From contig NZ_JAHLQJ010000002.1 of the NCBI RefSeq assembly GCF_018919145.1, forward strand, positions 310,001 through 374,000: a stretch of 64,000 nt of DNA, written 5' to 3'. This document shows positions 53,255-61,489 of this stretch, one piece after another. Under the pieces are notes generated by a model that had not been told where the DNA came from, searched no databases, and saw only the letters and a list, made by a program, of their open reading frames with translations. Position 1 is the first letter of the stretch. Each line of letters opens with the position of its first letter. A program made the translations under genes and the position numbers. Origin of the DNA: Paenibacillus brevis (GTDB lineage Bacteria; Bacillota; Bacilli; Paenibacillales; Paenibacillaceae).

Positions 53255-56245
53255 ATGAAGAAAATTTTATCCGTAGCTTTGTCTACAGCAATGGCATTCT
53301 CCATGTTTGCTTCCGTAGCATTCGGTGCAGATGCTAATTTGAATCCACAACAAAAATTTGATGTTCTGAAACAAGCGAGCATCATGGATGGTATGCCAGA
53401 CGGTTCTGCAGCGCTTGACAAGACTTTGACTCGTGCTGAACTGGCTAAGATTATCGTTAAATCGATCGGTCTGGAAGAAGTTAACGCTACTTCTTACAAC
53501 GACAAGAACTACTCCATTCACTGGGCGCGTACGTTCATCGAAGCTGCTACACAAGCTGGCATCCTCGAAGGAACTGACGCTGCTAAGAAACTGTTCAACC
53601 CAAGTGGTAATGTAACAGTTCAAGAGTTGGCTGCTGTTCTGGTTAGAGCTTTGAAACTTGAAGTTCCAACTGAAACTAACAACAATGCAAGCGAATGGGC
53701 TAAGGGCTACGTTGAAGCAGCTGTTAAGGCTGGTTTCATCGATAGCAGTGCTGTCTTCACGGCTAATGCTACTCGCTCCCAAGCAATTGTTGCAGCTTAT
53801 GCAATCTATGAAGCAGCTCAAGTTCCTACAGTAAAATCCTACGAAGTTAAGGACAGCAAAAATGTTGAATTTACGCTTTCCAATGGCGAAGTAGTGAAGG
53901 TAGAACTTGAAAAGGCACTTGTTCCTAACACTGAAACTGAAGTTACTTTCAAAACAGCAGCTGGTGAAGAAATCACTGCTAAAATTACTTGGGTAGTAAC
54001 TGAAGCTACTAAAGTGGACAGTGCAACTGCTGACAACCTTAAAGAAGTCATTGTTAACTTTGATGGGAAAGTAGACAAAAAGTCTGCTGAAAACAAAGAT
54101 AACTACACTGTAAAGGGCAAAACAGTTTCCAGTGCTACTCTTCTTGAAGATGGGCAGTCTGTTAAATTGCTTCTGACAGAAGCTTCGACTCTTGAAAATC
54201 AAAAAGAAACAGAAGTAAAAGTTAAGAACGTTAAAACAGCTACAACTGCCAAGTTGCTTGAAGCAACTGTGAAATTCACTCCTGTGGACGTGAAAATCCC
54301 AGAAGCTTCAAAAGTAACTGGTTTGGGAACAAAAGCATTTAAAGTTGAATTCAGTGAGCCAGTAAAAATGGGAACTGTTGTGACTTCTAACAACTATAAA
54401 GTTGATGGAAAAACAATCGGCGCGACAATCGATTATAGCTATCCAAATGTAGCTATCCTTTCGACTGAGTTGTCCGTAGGGACTCATAAGCTGGTAGTCA
54501 GCAATGTTGAAGATTTCTCTGGTTTGAAAATTGCTCCTGTAGAAATCGAGTTTACTGTTGTTGAAGATACAGAAGCTCCGCAACCAGTTGCAGTTACTAC
54601 AAATGACCTGAGAGAAGCGACTATTGAGTTTGATGAGCCAATCAAATCTTTGGATAAAGCTTACTTCAACTCTACTGTAAACGGCGCTACTTTCACTAAG
54701 GCGGACATCAATGACAATAAAGTGACTCTTCATTTTGCTAATCCATTGAACTTGACTGAAAACACGATTTATCTGGAAGGCGTTACTGACTACAGTAATA
54801 ATAAAGCTAATCGTGAGATCAAAGTAACTCCATCTTTGGATACTGAGCGTCCAGAAGTAGTTAAGACTGAAATTAAACAAGATGATACTACTAAGAACCA
54901 TAAGGTGGTAATCGAGTTTAACAAAAAACTTGACGTTGCATCTGCTCAAAACAAGGATAATTACAAAATTACTGATAAAGACGGTAAAGTATTCAGCTTG
55001 ACTGGCTTGAACAAAGATGGTCACCCAGTCTTGGCGCCAGTCTATGATTCAGCTAAGAATACTGTAACTATCGATCTTGCTAGTAAATTGGATGATGGTG
55101 TTTATACACTGGATGTAAGTGGAGTTAAGGATGGAGCGTATGTTCCTAATACAATTCTTCCATTTACAACAAAAATCTCCGCATCCAGTGCAATTAATGG
55201 AGAAATCACTCGTGCTTGGACTCAACAATCTGCAACTGAAGACTTCTTGTACATTCAGTTTAGCAAAGCCATTAAGACTGATGGTGAAGGTAGTGCATTG
55301 ATTAAGGCGAAATATACTTTTGCTGGTAATGCATTGACTGACGACCAAGACGTACAATTGGTTACTGCTGATACTGTTCGCCTTGTTGCTCCTAAGGGTG
55401 AATTCGTTGATGTAGCTGGCCTTGCAAAAGGTGCTGTTCAAGTCGTATTGATTCAAGATGCTGATGGTAATTACCTTGTTCAACCTGGAACTGGTTACAT
55501 TCTGAATATTGCAGCTGCAGACTTCGGAAGTTCCCTTATCCAAGTTAAATCTGGAGCTGACAATGTTCAAGCTACCAGCCGTGAAGAAGTGAAGGTTGTA
55601 TTTGCCGGTAAACTTTCCACAGTATCTGCTGGAGACTTCCGCGTGAAGGTTGGCGCAGTTGATTATGCACCAAGCACTGCTACTTTAAGTGCTGACAGAA
55701 CGACAGTAACATTGAAATTTACTGGCGATACTAACAAGCTTCCAGCTGATCTCACTGGCGCTATTATCTACACTGTTTCTCAGGCTAATATTGTAACACA
55801 GGACAACTTTGGTTCGAAGATTGCAGAAATCACTGCAGCTTCGTTAAAAGGTGTCCAAGATAAGATCAAGCCTGTACTTGTAAAAGACAGCGCTAATCGT
55901 ATCTTCACAGCTAGTACTGTAACTGCTGACACTTATGATATTACGCTTCTCTTCAACAAGAACCTGAATGATGCTGGAACAGTAACAACCTTGACTAGCT
56001 TGTTCAAGGTTAAAATTGGCGGTAAAGATGCTACAGTAAGTGGTGCAACGCTGACTAATGGTAGTAATACCATTGTTCTACGTGTTGTTGCTGATGCTAC
56101 TGTAACTGTTGATGCCAACAGCATTGTATCTGTTGATTTCTCGGGCAACGAAGGTATTAAAGCAGTTGTAAGTACTAGCGGTGCTAATGTACTCGAAAAC
56201 TTCAATGAAGCTGCAAAGCTTGGTGAAGTTATCGTAACTCCTTAA
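53255..56245 (+). CDS. spaA: S-layer protein, SpaA-like
   Basis: A 996-residue secreted protein forming the surface lattice. It has a signal peptide (1-25, VAFGA before the cut), three N-terminal SLH domains (about 30-195) with key motifs TRAE, TVQE and TRSQ in place of canonical TRAE, and then about 790 residues of Ig-like beta modules rich in Lys, Asp, Thr and Val. The SLH domains bind pyruvylated ManNAc of the SCWP made by TagO, TagA and CsaB. No cysteine is evident and codon use is biased to U-ending codons, as in very highly expressed genes. AAGGAGGAG lies 11 bases before ATG 53255; an in-frame ATG at 53183 with its own strong site may give a 24-residue longer precursor. Two promoters lie upstream. 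Confidence 0.93.
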   Translation: MKKILSVALSTAMAFSMFASVAFGADANLNPQQKFDVLKQASIMDGMPDGSAALDKTLTRAELAKIIVKSIGLEEVNATSYNDKNYSIHWARTFIEAATQAGILEGTDAAKKLFNPSGNVTVQELAAVLVRALKLEVPTETNNNASEWAKGYVEAAVKAGFIDSSAVFTANATRSQAIVAAYAIYEAAQVPTVKSYEVKDSKNVEFTLSNGEVVKVELEKALVPNTETEVTFKTAAGEEITAKITWVVTEATKVDSATADNLKEVIVNFDGKVDKKSAENKDNYTVKGKTVSSATLLEDGQSVKLLLTEASTLENQKETEVKVKNVKTATTAKLLEATVKFTPVDVKIPEASKVTGLGTKAFKVEFSEPVKMGTVVTSNNYKVDGKTIGATIDYSYPNVAILSTELSVGTHKLVVSNVEDFSGLKIAPVEIEFTVVEDTEAPQPVAVTTNDLREATIEFDEPIKSLDKAYFNSTVNGATFTKADINDNKVTLHFANPLNLTENTIYLEGVTDYSNNKANREIKVTPSLDTERPEVVKTEIKQDDTTKNHKVVIEFNKKLDVASAQNKDNYKITDKDGKVFSLTGLNKDGHPVLAPVYDSAKNTVTIDLASKLDDGVYTLDVSGVKDGAYVPNTILPFTTKISASSAINGEITRAWTQQSATEDFLYIQFSKAIKTDGEGSALIKAKYTFAGNALTDDQDVQLVTADTVRLVAPKGEFVDVAGLAKGAVQVVLIQDADGNYLVQPGTGYILNIAAADFGSSLIQVKSGADNVQATSREEVKVVFAGKLSTVSAGDFRVKVGAVDYAPSTATLSADRTTVTLKFTGDTNKLPADLTGAIIYTVSQANIVTQDNFGSKIAEITAASLKGVQDKIKPVLVKDSANRIFTASTVTADTYDITLLFNKNLNDAGTVTTLTSLFKVKIGGKDATVSGATLTNGSNTIVLRVVADATVTVDANSIVSVDFSGNEGIKAVVSTSGANVLENFNEAAKLGEVIVTP

Positions 56246-56259
56246 TAACCCTCGGTTTT

Positions 56260-56297
56260 CAAAGAGACCTTCATTCCGAAGGTCTCTTTGTTTTTAA
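56260..56297 (+). terminator. strong intrinsic terminator after the S-layer gene
   Basis: CAAAGAGACCTTC pairs perfectly with GAAGGTCTCTTTG (13 bp, 5-base loop), followed by TTTTT. Confidence 0.96.
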
Positions 56298-56344
56298 GGG
56301 TCAATTTAAACTTACATATATAGTTTATAATTTATAGATTCAAC

Positions 56345-56373
56345 GAAACCTTTTGTTCACTTGGTACGTTTAA
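56345..56373 (+). promoter_or_regulatory. ECF-sigma-like promoter of the 838-residue protein gene
   Basis: GAAAC (56345-56349) then CTTTT, a 17-base spacer and CGTTTAA (56367-56373), the same -10 heptamer as upstream of the S-layer gene. It lies 35 bases before the start codon, a natural distance. Confidence 0.6.
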
Positions 56374-56407
56374 ACATATAAGAAACTCTGCATGGGAGGA
56401 TAACGCT

Positions 56408-58924
56408 TTGAAGAGGATTCCAATCACAGCTGCTGCGCTAGGGATCAGTTTGCTTATGACCAGTGCGCCAGGGGCGATGGCTGCTGCCAGTACAACAAAG
56501 GCAGCGACAACAGCTACCAAAACGACGGCAAGTACGAAGAAGCCTGTGTTACATACCCTGGCAAATTTATCTCCGGTAAAGATTACGGCAAAAAGTACAG
56601 TACGATTGACGGATGTTAATATTCTAACCTTAAGTGATGAAAGTATACTCACTTACACGCTGACGATTCAAAATAATGATAGTAAAACGATGGATCTACT
56701 TGATTACTGGTCCAAAGTGAAGACCGTTAGTGGAACAACCTACAGCACATCATTGATGAGCAAGGACAAGGATAAGAAGAAGCTGTCTGCCGGTTCTTCG
56801 ACGACTATTACTTATGTAGCCCGAATTGCAAAGCATTTGAAGCCAGAGAACTTGGTATTCCAAGTGATTAAATGGGACTTTAGCCAAGCGGGTTATGAAG
56901 CGCTAAAGGGGCAATTCAAGATTCCTGCTGGATATCTAACTTCAACACCATCAGATCAATCGAAGACACTTCGAATTACCGATACGCCTGTAAAAGCTCA
57001 GGTGAAGCAAGTAGCTTCATTTGTATCAGGAGACTATAATTACGTCAGTGTATCACTTGATATGACGAATATCGGATACAAGCTATTTGAAGATCCAAAG
57101 TTTAAATTCATGATTCGAACATCAACTGGGGCGAGTTATCCAATGAGTGGAGATCCGACAAGTTCGGATTATAAGATTCAGCCGCAGGATGTAAAGACGC
57201 TGAATTTGGTGGCTCAGATTCCTAAGACAATCAAGCTGGCAAATATGGAGCTTCAGTTGGCTCTTGATGATGAGACGGCAAAGGTGACACTGCCGATCGC
57301 TACGATGCAGCTTCCCAATATTAGTAACACCTCGTTGGCAGTTGAGCCAAATGTAGAGAAGTACATCCCGGTTACTAATGGGAAAATCTCGGTGAAGGTC
57401 GCCAGTGCTGTTGTGAATAAAAACTTTGATGAACATTCTCTCTCTATCCGTTTCGGCTTCCGAAATACAAGCGGCACAACCTTTACACTACCTAAGTATC
57501 AGTTTGAGCTTCAAACGTCTGACGGGTATCGATTGCCGATTAGTGCACCTGCCTTGGACAATCTGACACTTCAACCGTTGGAGGAGCGATTCATTACACT
57601 TCCGGTTATCGTACCGGCTAATGTAAGTATAGAGAACCCTCGCCTGTTCATGAATCTTCCATCTGCAGCCGAGAGTACAGAGAACATCAGTTACCCTGTT
57701 GCTTTCTTCACGGTACCTGAAGCCAAAGCTGTAGAAAATATGATTGGTACAAAGCAGTTTGTACAAACTAAGAATGGGATTCTAGGTGTAACTCTAGCTT
57801 CGCTGCAAAGATTACCCTGGAGCGATGGCGACTTAGTAACTGCTAAGATTACAATCGATAATTCAAACTTTAAAACTACACAGCTTCCTGAATTGGGCGG
57901 CTTGGTTCAGATTGATAGTGCCAAACTAACAACAGATACAAAAGTGATTGTAACACAGACAGCTGGCCTTCTTGGGGCAGCAATGTCAACGGATGTATAT
58001 GTAACTGCGAAGGTACCAAGTTATCTGGATTTCAGTCAGGTTCAGATTTCATTACTGGAGAAATTCGGCGAGAATAGCTCTGAATGGGTCCAATTTAGTA
58101 ATACAGGTTCAATTCCTGAGCCGGCTACAGTAGCTAAAGGACAAGTCTATGCCATTGATACATTGGGAAGACAACAGGATGTAAGTGTTAAGCGTTCCTT
58201 CTTGTATACGGGTCAATCTTCCGATTTGGTATACGCCGAGCTGGAAGTGAGTAATCAGGAGGATCATCAAATTGATCTTTCCCAATTTGCAGGAGTCTTC
58301 AAAACGTCCAATGGTCAGACTTACAAGGCATCTGTTAGCCAAATCGATACATCAGCTGGTCCACAAGAAAAGAACATCGTTGCATTATGGGCTAAGATTC
58401 CGAAGCGTACTACAATGACGGATATGAAGCTGATTGTTGGTGAAGGAACTACAGATGATAAGCTGACCCCAGTCAAAGGTGAGGTGAATGGCTATGTTAA
58501 TGCAGCAGCTCTGGAACTCGGGCTATCTACTCCAAGCATAAAAACTAATTTGAGTAGTTTGGATCTATTCCCATATACACTCACTGTGAAGAGCGTAAAA
58601 GCTTCCCTTTCCGGTACACGCTCAGTTAGTTTGAACTTTGATTATGATCTTAACCGTAATATGGATTATGGTATAGGGGAATTTGGACATAAGTTTCTGT
58701 TTGAAGTTGTTGATTCTAGTGGGCGTGTATTCGAAAAGGAATTTACACCTGAAACAGATCTGCGGATCACTAACGGTGGTAGCGCGGGCTTTAGCTTCGA
58801 TGATGCAGTCTTTGAAGAGCGAAAAGCAGGAAGCTTCACATTGAATGTTTACGACTTGTTCCAAGGACAGAAGGTCAAATTAGGAAGCCAAGGCTTCTAT
58901 TATTACTCTGATGTCATTAATTAG
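56408..58924 (+). CDS. large secreted protein with about six related beta-sandwich repeats, unknown function
   Basis: An 838-residue secreted protein. A signal peptide (about 1-26, ending AMAA) leads to a Thr/Ala/Lys-rich linker (about 27-50) and then about six repeats of ~100-130 residues. Each has a similar order: a V-K-V or T-L-R strand, an L-x-Y-x-x-L-x-I-x-N segment, then S/T-x-x-G-x-x-Y and a closing A-x-I-P-K line. This looks like tandem Ig-like domains as in cell-surface or matrix proteins. There is no SLH, sortase or lipid anchor. It follows the S-layer gene with its own ECF-like promoter. Start is TTG 56408, 8 bases after GGGAGG. No homologue with known role is recognised. Confidence 0.8.
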   Translation: MKRIPITAAALGISLLMTSAPGAMAAASTTKAATTATKTTASTKKPVLHTLANLSPVKITAKSTVRLTDVNILTLSDESILTYTLTIQNNDSKTMDLLDYWSKVKTVSGTTYSTSLMSKDKDKKKLSAGSSTTITYVARIAKHLKPENLVFQVIKWDFSQAGYEALKGQFKIPAGYLTSTPSDQSKTLRITDTPVKAQVKQVASFVSGDYNYVSVSLDMTNIGYKLFEDPKFKFMIRTSTGASYPMSGDPTSSDYKIQPQDVKTLNLVAQIPKTIKLANMELQLALDDETAKVTLPIATMQLPNISNTSLAVEPNVEKYIPVTNGKISVKVASAVVNKNFDEHSLSIRFGFRNTSGTTFTLPKYQFELQTSDGYRLPISAPALDNLTLQPLEERFITLPVIVPANVSIENPRLFMNLPSAAESTENISYPVAFFTVPEAKAVENMIGTKQFVQTKNGILGVTLASLQRLPWSDGDLVTAKITIDNSNFKTTQLPELGGLVQIDSAKLTTDTKVIVTQTAGLLGAAMSTDVYVTAKVPSYLDFSQVQISLLEKFGENSSEWVQFSNTGSIPEPATVAKGQVYAIDTLGRQQDVSVKRSFLYTGQSSDLVYAELEVSNQEDHQIDLSQFAGVFKTSNGQTYKASVSQIDTSAGPQEKNIVALWAKIPKRTTMTDMKLIVGEGTTDDKLTPVKGEVNGYVNAAALELGLSTPSIKTNLSSLDLFPYTLTVKSVKASLSGTRSVSLNFDYDLNRNMDYGIGEFGHKFLFEVVDSSGRVFEKEFTPETDLRITNGGSAGFSFDDAVFEERKAGSFTLNVYDLFQGQKVKLGSQGFYYYSDVIN

Positions 58925-58946
58925 TAGATTAGAAAAATTAAAATTC

Positions 58947-58984
58947 AGCCCGAATCCAGTAACAGGATCCGGGCTTGTCTCATT
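58947..58984 (+). terminator. terminator after the repeat-protein gene
   Basis: AGCCCG-ATCC pairs with GGAT-CGGGCT (one mismatch) around a 7-base loop. The following TGTCTCATTTT is only a moderate T-run. Confidence 0.7.
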
Positions 58985-59013
58985 TTGTCAAAACCTCTAT
59001 CATTAAGTTAGAG
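58985..59013 (+). promoter_or_regulatory. possible promoter of the 169-residue secreted protein gene
   Basis: TTGTCA (58985-58990), 17-base spacer, TTAGAG (59008-59013). The -10 is weak. Confidence 0.4.
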
Positions 59014-59039
59014 AGATTTTATTTAAGAGGAGGAACATA

Positions 59040-59549
59040 ATGAAGACAGCATGGAAGTATACAGCAGCAGCTGTGGTGATTGGCGGAAGTCTTTGGGCAG
59101 GCTCGCTGTTGAATTTGACGGCAGAGGGAGCTAGTGTGACTTCTCAGCCAGGAAGCAGCGATGATCCAGTTGTGACGAAGAGTTATGTGGATCAAGCGAT
59201 TCAACAGGCGCTGAAGGGCGGCGGCACAACAACACCTTCAACCCCATCCACCGGAGATAACACGGGCGGATCCGCTGAGACTGTTGAAATTGTTACCGTG
59301 AAGCCGGGTGAGACCTTGATTGCCGGAGCTGGGGCGGAGTTTGTAGTCAGAGCAGGCAAGGCTGTTATTTATAGTTCGGATTCAAATGGGGTAGCGGATC
59401 TAACCGATGGCGTTGATATCAAAAATGGCGGGACAGTAACAAATAACCATCTGCTTTCTTTTCCACGTGAAGGTCGGGGTATTCAGGTACTAGAAGGGAA
59501 TACCTACAGCTTGACTGTAATGGTACGCGGATCGTACTCCATCCGTTAG
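59040..59549 (+). CDS. small secreted protein of unknown function
   Basis: A 169-residue protein with a signal peptide or N-terminal membrane helix (about 7-30), a Gly/Thr/Pro/Ser-rich linker (about 58-78) and a compact C-terminal beta domain (about 80-169) beginning VEIVTVKPGETLIAGAGAEFVVRAGKA. An SYVDQAIQQAL helix precedes the linker. The C-terminal domain resembles small 'sticky' domains seen at the end of Firmicutes surface proteins, but no family is claimed. It stands between S-layer-related genes and a spore gene, with GAGGAGG before the ATG. Confidence 0.75.
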   Translation: MKTAWKYTAAAVVIGGSLWAGSLLNLTAEGASVTSQPGSSDDPVVTKSYVDQAIQQALKGGGTTTPSTPSTGDNTGGSAETVEIVTVKPGETLIAGAGAEFVVRAGKAVIYSSDSNGVADLTDGVDIKNGGTVTNNHLLSFPREGRGIQVLEGNTYSLTVMVRGSYSIR

Positions 59550-59585
59550 AATACACATTTTACCTCCAGTAGCAAACATTCATCA

Positions 59586-59614
59586 GCTTATTTCATTGGT
59601 ACTCAGGCATACTA
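59586..59614 (+). promoter_or_regulatory. candidate sigma-G promoter of the SASP gene
   Basis: GCTTA (59586-59590), 17-base spacer, CATACTA (59608-59614), the latter matching the forespore sigma-G -10 exactly. It lies 34 bases before the start codon. Confidence 0.6.
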
Positions 59615-59647
59615 CATCTGAAGAATAATAATGGAGGTGGATATGCC

Positions 59648-59929
59648 GTGGCAAGAAATAACAGTAAAGTCATACCGGAATGCCGTGAAGTCCTAAAACA
59701 GTGGAAATATGAGATTGCGGCGGAATTTGGACTCCCTGTGGGTGGAGGTGCTGGTGCTATAGGCAACTCAACAGACACAGAATTTGCAGGAGAGCTGGGA
59801 GCTATGGGGGCAAACAGTAACTACGTAGGCAGTTGGGGACACCTGACATCAAGGGAGAATGGATCCGTTGGCGGAGAGATTACAAAAAGGCTTGTAGCCA
59901 AGGCACAACAAGACTTTTTACTGCACTAA
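59648..59929 (+). CDS. alpha/beta-type small acid-soluble spore protein
   Basis: A 93-residue SASP that coats and protects forespore DNA. The two conserved blocks are visible: an N-terminal KYEIAAEFGL preceding the GPR protease-type site (EFAGELGAMGAN, about residues 47-58) and the C-terminal NGSVGGEITKRLVAKAQQ. It is longer than the usual 60-75 residues owing to a glycine-rich stretch (about 31-42) and a YVGSWGHLTSRE insert. The start is GTG 59648, 7 bases after GGAGGTGG; the ATG at 59643 is in another frame. The sigma-G-like promoter supports late forespore expression. Confidence 0.92.
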   Translation: MARNNSKVIPECREVLKQWKYEIAAEFGLPVGGGAGAIGNSTDTEFAGELGAMGANSNYVGSWGHLTSRENGSVGGEITKRLVAKAQQDFLLH

Positions 59930-59932
59930 TTT

Positions 59933-59961
59933 TTGACATCATCTTGCAAATAAGTTAGTAT
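59933..59961 (+). promoter_or_regulatory. sigma-A promoter of metK
   Basis: TTGACA (59933-59938), 17-base spacer, TAGTAT (59956-59961). RNA would start near 59968, upstream of a terminator-like hairpin and about 145 bases before metK. Confidence 0.7.
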
Positions 59962-59983
59962 GACAGTTAAGGACTGTAAATGC

Positions 59984-60016
59984 AACCTTTTCCGTCAAGG
60001 AGAAGGTTCATTTTTT
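59984..60016 (+). terminator. terminator or attenuator in the metK leader
   Basis: AACCTTTTCC (59984-59993) pairs with GGAGAAGGTT (59999-60008; one G-U) around a 5-base loop, followed by ATTTTTT. It can end the SASP transcript, but as it lies downstream of the metK promoter it would also stop metK RNA unless relieved. Confidence 0.75.
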
Positions 60017-60030
60017 GATTAGACTTTATC

Positions 60031-60104
60031 ATGGACGGCTGAAGTGTATCCCTAATTATTCTAATAGAAACATCGCAGCCGTCATATATAGGGTATAGGG
60101 GAGG
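60031..60104 (+). promoter_or_regulatory. structured metK leader with possible pseudoknot over the ribosome-binding site
   Basis: ATGGACGGCTG (60031-60041) pairs with CAGCCGTCAT (60076-60085), 10 bp with one bulged G. Loop bases CCCTA (60050-60054) can pair with TAGGG at 60089-60093 or 60096-60100, the latter within the GGGGAGG ribosome-binding site. No S-box (SAM-I) motif was seen. This is a hand-drawn fold, not a computed one. Confidence 0.45.
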
Positions 60105-60113
60105 TTGAATTTC

Positions 60114-61316
60114 ATGTCCATTCAAGGACGCCATTTATTTACATCCGAATCTGTAACGGAAGGACATCCGGACAAGATCTGTGACCAGATTTCGGATGCG
60201 GTACTTGACGCTTTTCTAGAGAATGATCCTTATGCACGTGTTGCGTGTGAAGTATCTGTAGCAACAGGTTTGGTGCTTGTGATTGGGGAAATCAGTACAA
60301 AGTCAGAGTATGTCGATATTCCGGCTATTGTTCGCAAGACCGTAAAGGAGATTGGATATACCCGTGCCAAGTACGGTTTTGATTATAATACATGTGCTGT
60401 ACTGACCTCATTGAATGAACAATCTGCGGATATTGCTCAAGGGGTGAATGCAGCGCTCGAGCATCGGGATCCGGAGAAGATGGACCAGGAAACGGAGAAT
60501 ATCGGTGCAGGTGACCAAGGCTTGATGTTTGGGTTTGCAACAAATGAGACGGAGGAACTGATGCCGCTTCCGATTTCACTGTCACATCGTATAGCTCGTC
60601 GATTGTCGGAGGTTCGTAAGGATGGAACGTTGGAGTATCTTCGTCCTGACGGAAAGACTCAAGTTACGATTGAGTATGTGGATGGCCAGCCGAAGCGGGT
60701 GGATACCATTGTGGTATCAACACAGCATGCCGAGGAAATTACTCTAGAGCGGATCCAGAAGGATATTAAGGAACAGGTGATCCTGCCAATCGTTCCTGCG
60801 GAGCTATTGGATAATGAAACCAAGTATTTCATTAATCCGACGGGTCGCTTTGTCATTGGAGGACCGCAAGGGGATGCTGGATTGACCGGACGGAAAATCA
60901 TTGTCGATACATATGGTGGTTATGCCCGTCATGGCGGGGGCGCTTTTTCTGGTAAAGATCCAACTAAGGTAGACCGTTCGGCTGCTTATGCAGCGCGCTA
61001 TGTAGCGAAGAATCTTGTTGCGGCTGGCCTTGCCGATAAAGTAGAGATCCAGTTGGCTTATGCTATCGGTGTGGCTAATCCGGTATCGATCAATGTGGAC
61101 ACGTATGGTACAGGAAAGGTTCCGGAGGAGAAGCTGGTAGAATTGGTTCGTGAGAATTTCGATCTTCGCCCTGCCGGTATTATTCGCATGCTTGATCTGC
61201 GTCGCCCTATTTACCGTCAAACCGCAGCATATGGTCATTTTGGCCGTACAGACCTCGATCTTCCTTGGGAGCGTGTGGATAAGGCTGGGGTGTTGAAGGA
61301 ACAAGCGGGACTGTAA
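60114..61316 (+). CDS. metK: S-adenosylmethionine synthetase
   Basis: A 400-residue enzyme making S-adenosylmethionine from methionine and ATP. Signatures: [16 protein letters not shown] (about 13-28), the [12 protein letters not shown] hexapeptide region (about 122-133), and the P-loop-like [19 protein letters not shown] (about 264-282). Length is normal. ATG 60114 is chosen over TTG 60105 because GGGGAGG (60098-60104) is 9 bases upstream. In Bacillus metK is under a SAM-I riboswitch; here the leader is different (see the upstream entries). A terminator follows. Confidence 0.98.
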   Translation: MSIQGRHLFTSESVTEGHPDKICDQISDAVLDAFLENDPYARVACEVSVATGLVLVIGEISTKSEYVDIPAIVRKTVKEIGYTRAKYGFDYNTCAVLTSLNEQSADIAQGVNAALEHRDPEKMDQETENIGAGDQGLMFGFATNETEELMPLPISLSHRIARRLSEVRKDGTLEYLRPDGKTQVTIEYVDGQPKRVDTIVVSTQHAEEITLERIQKDIKEQVILPIVPAELLDNETKYFINPTGRFVIGGPQGDAGLTGRKIIVDTYGGYARHGGGAFSGKDPTKVDRSAAYAARYVAKNLVAAGLADKVEIQLAYAIGVANPVSINVDTYGTGKVPEEKLVELVRENFDLRPAGIIRMLDLRRPIYRQTAAYGHFGRTDLDLPWERVDKAGVLKEQAGL

Positions 61317-61340
61317 GAGGAAACCCTGAACTATATATGA

Positions 61341-61379
61341 AGTGGACCGGTTCTCGTTGGAGGGCGGTCTACTTTTTTT
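61341..61379 (+). terminator. intrinsic terminator after metK
   Basis: AGTGGACCG pairs with CGGTCTACT (one mismatch) around a 15-base loop, followed by TTTTTTT. Confidence 0.88.
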
Positions 61380-61489
61380 ATGGAATGGAAGTAATCAGGA
61401 GGAAAATAGGACAATTCAGAAACTCTCTAAAAATCCACTTGAATTATGCCGTTAATAAAAGTAGGTATGTTCAGAGAGGGGATTAAGGC

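Noticed and set aside
61439..61467. TTGAAT-N17-TAGGTA as promoter of the last gene
   Set aside because: RNA would start inside the ribosome-binding site and the -10 is poor.
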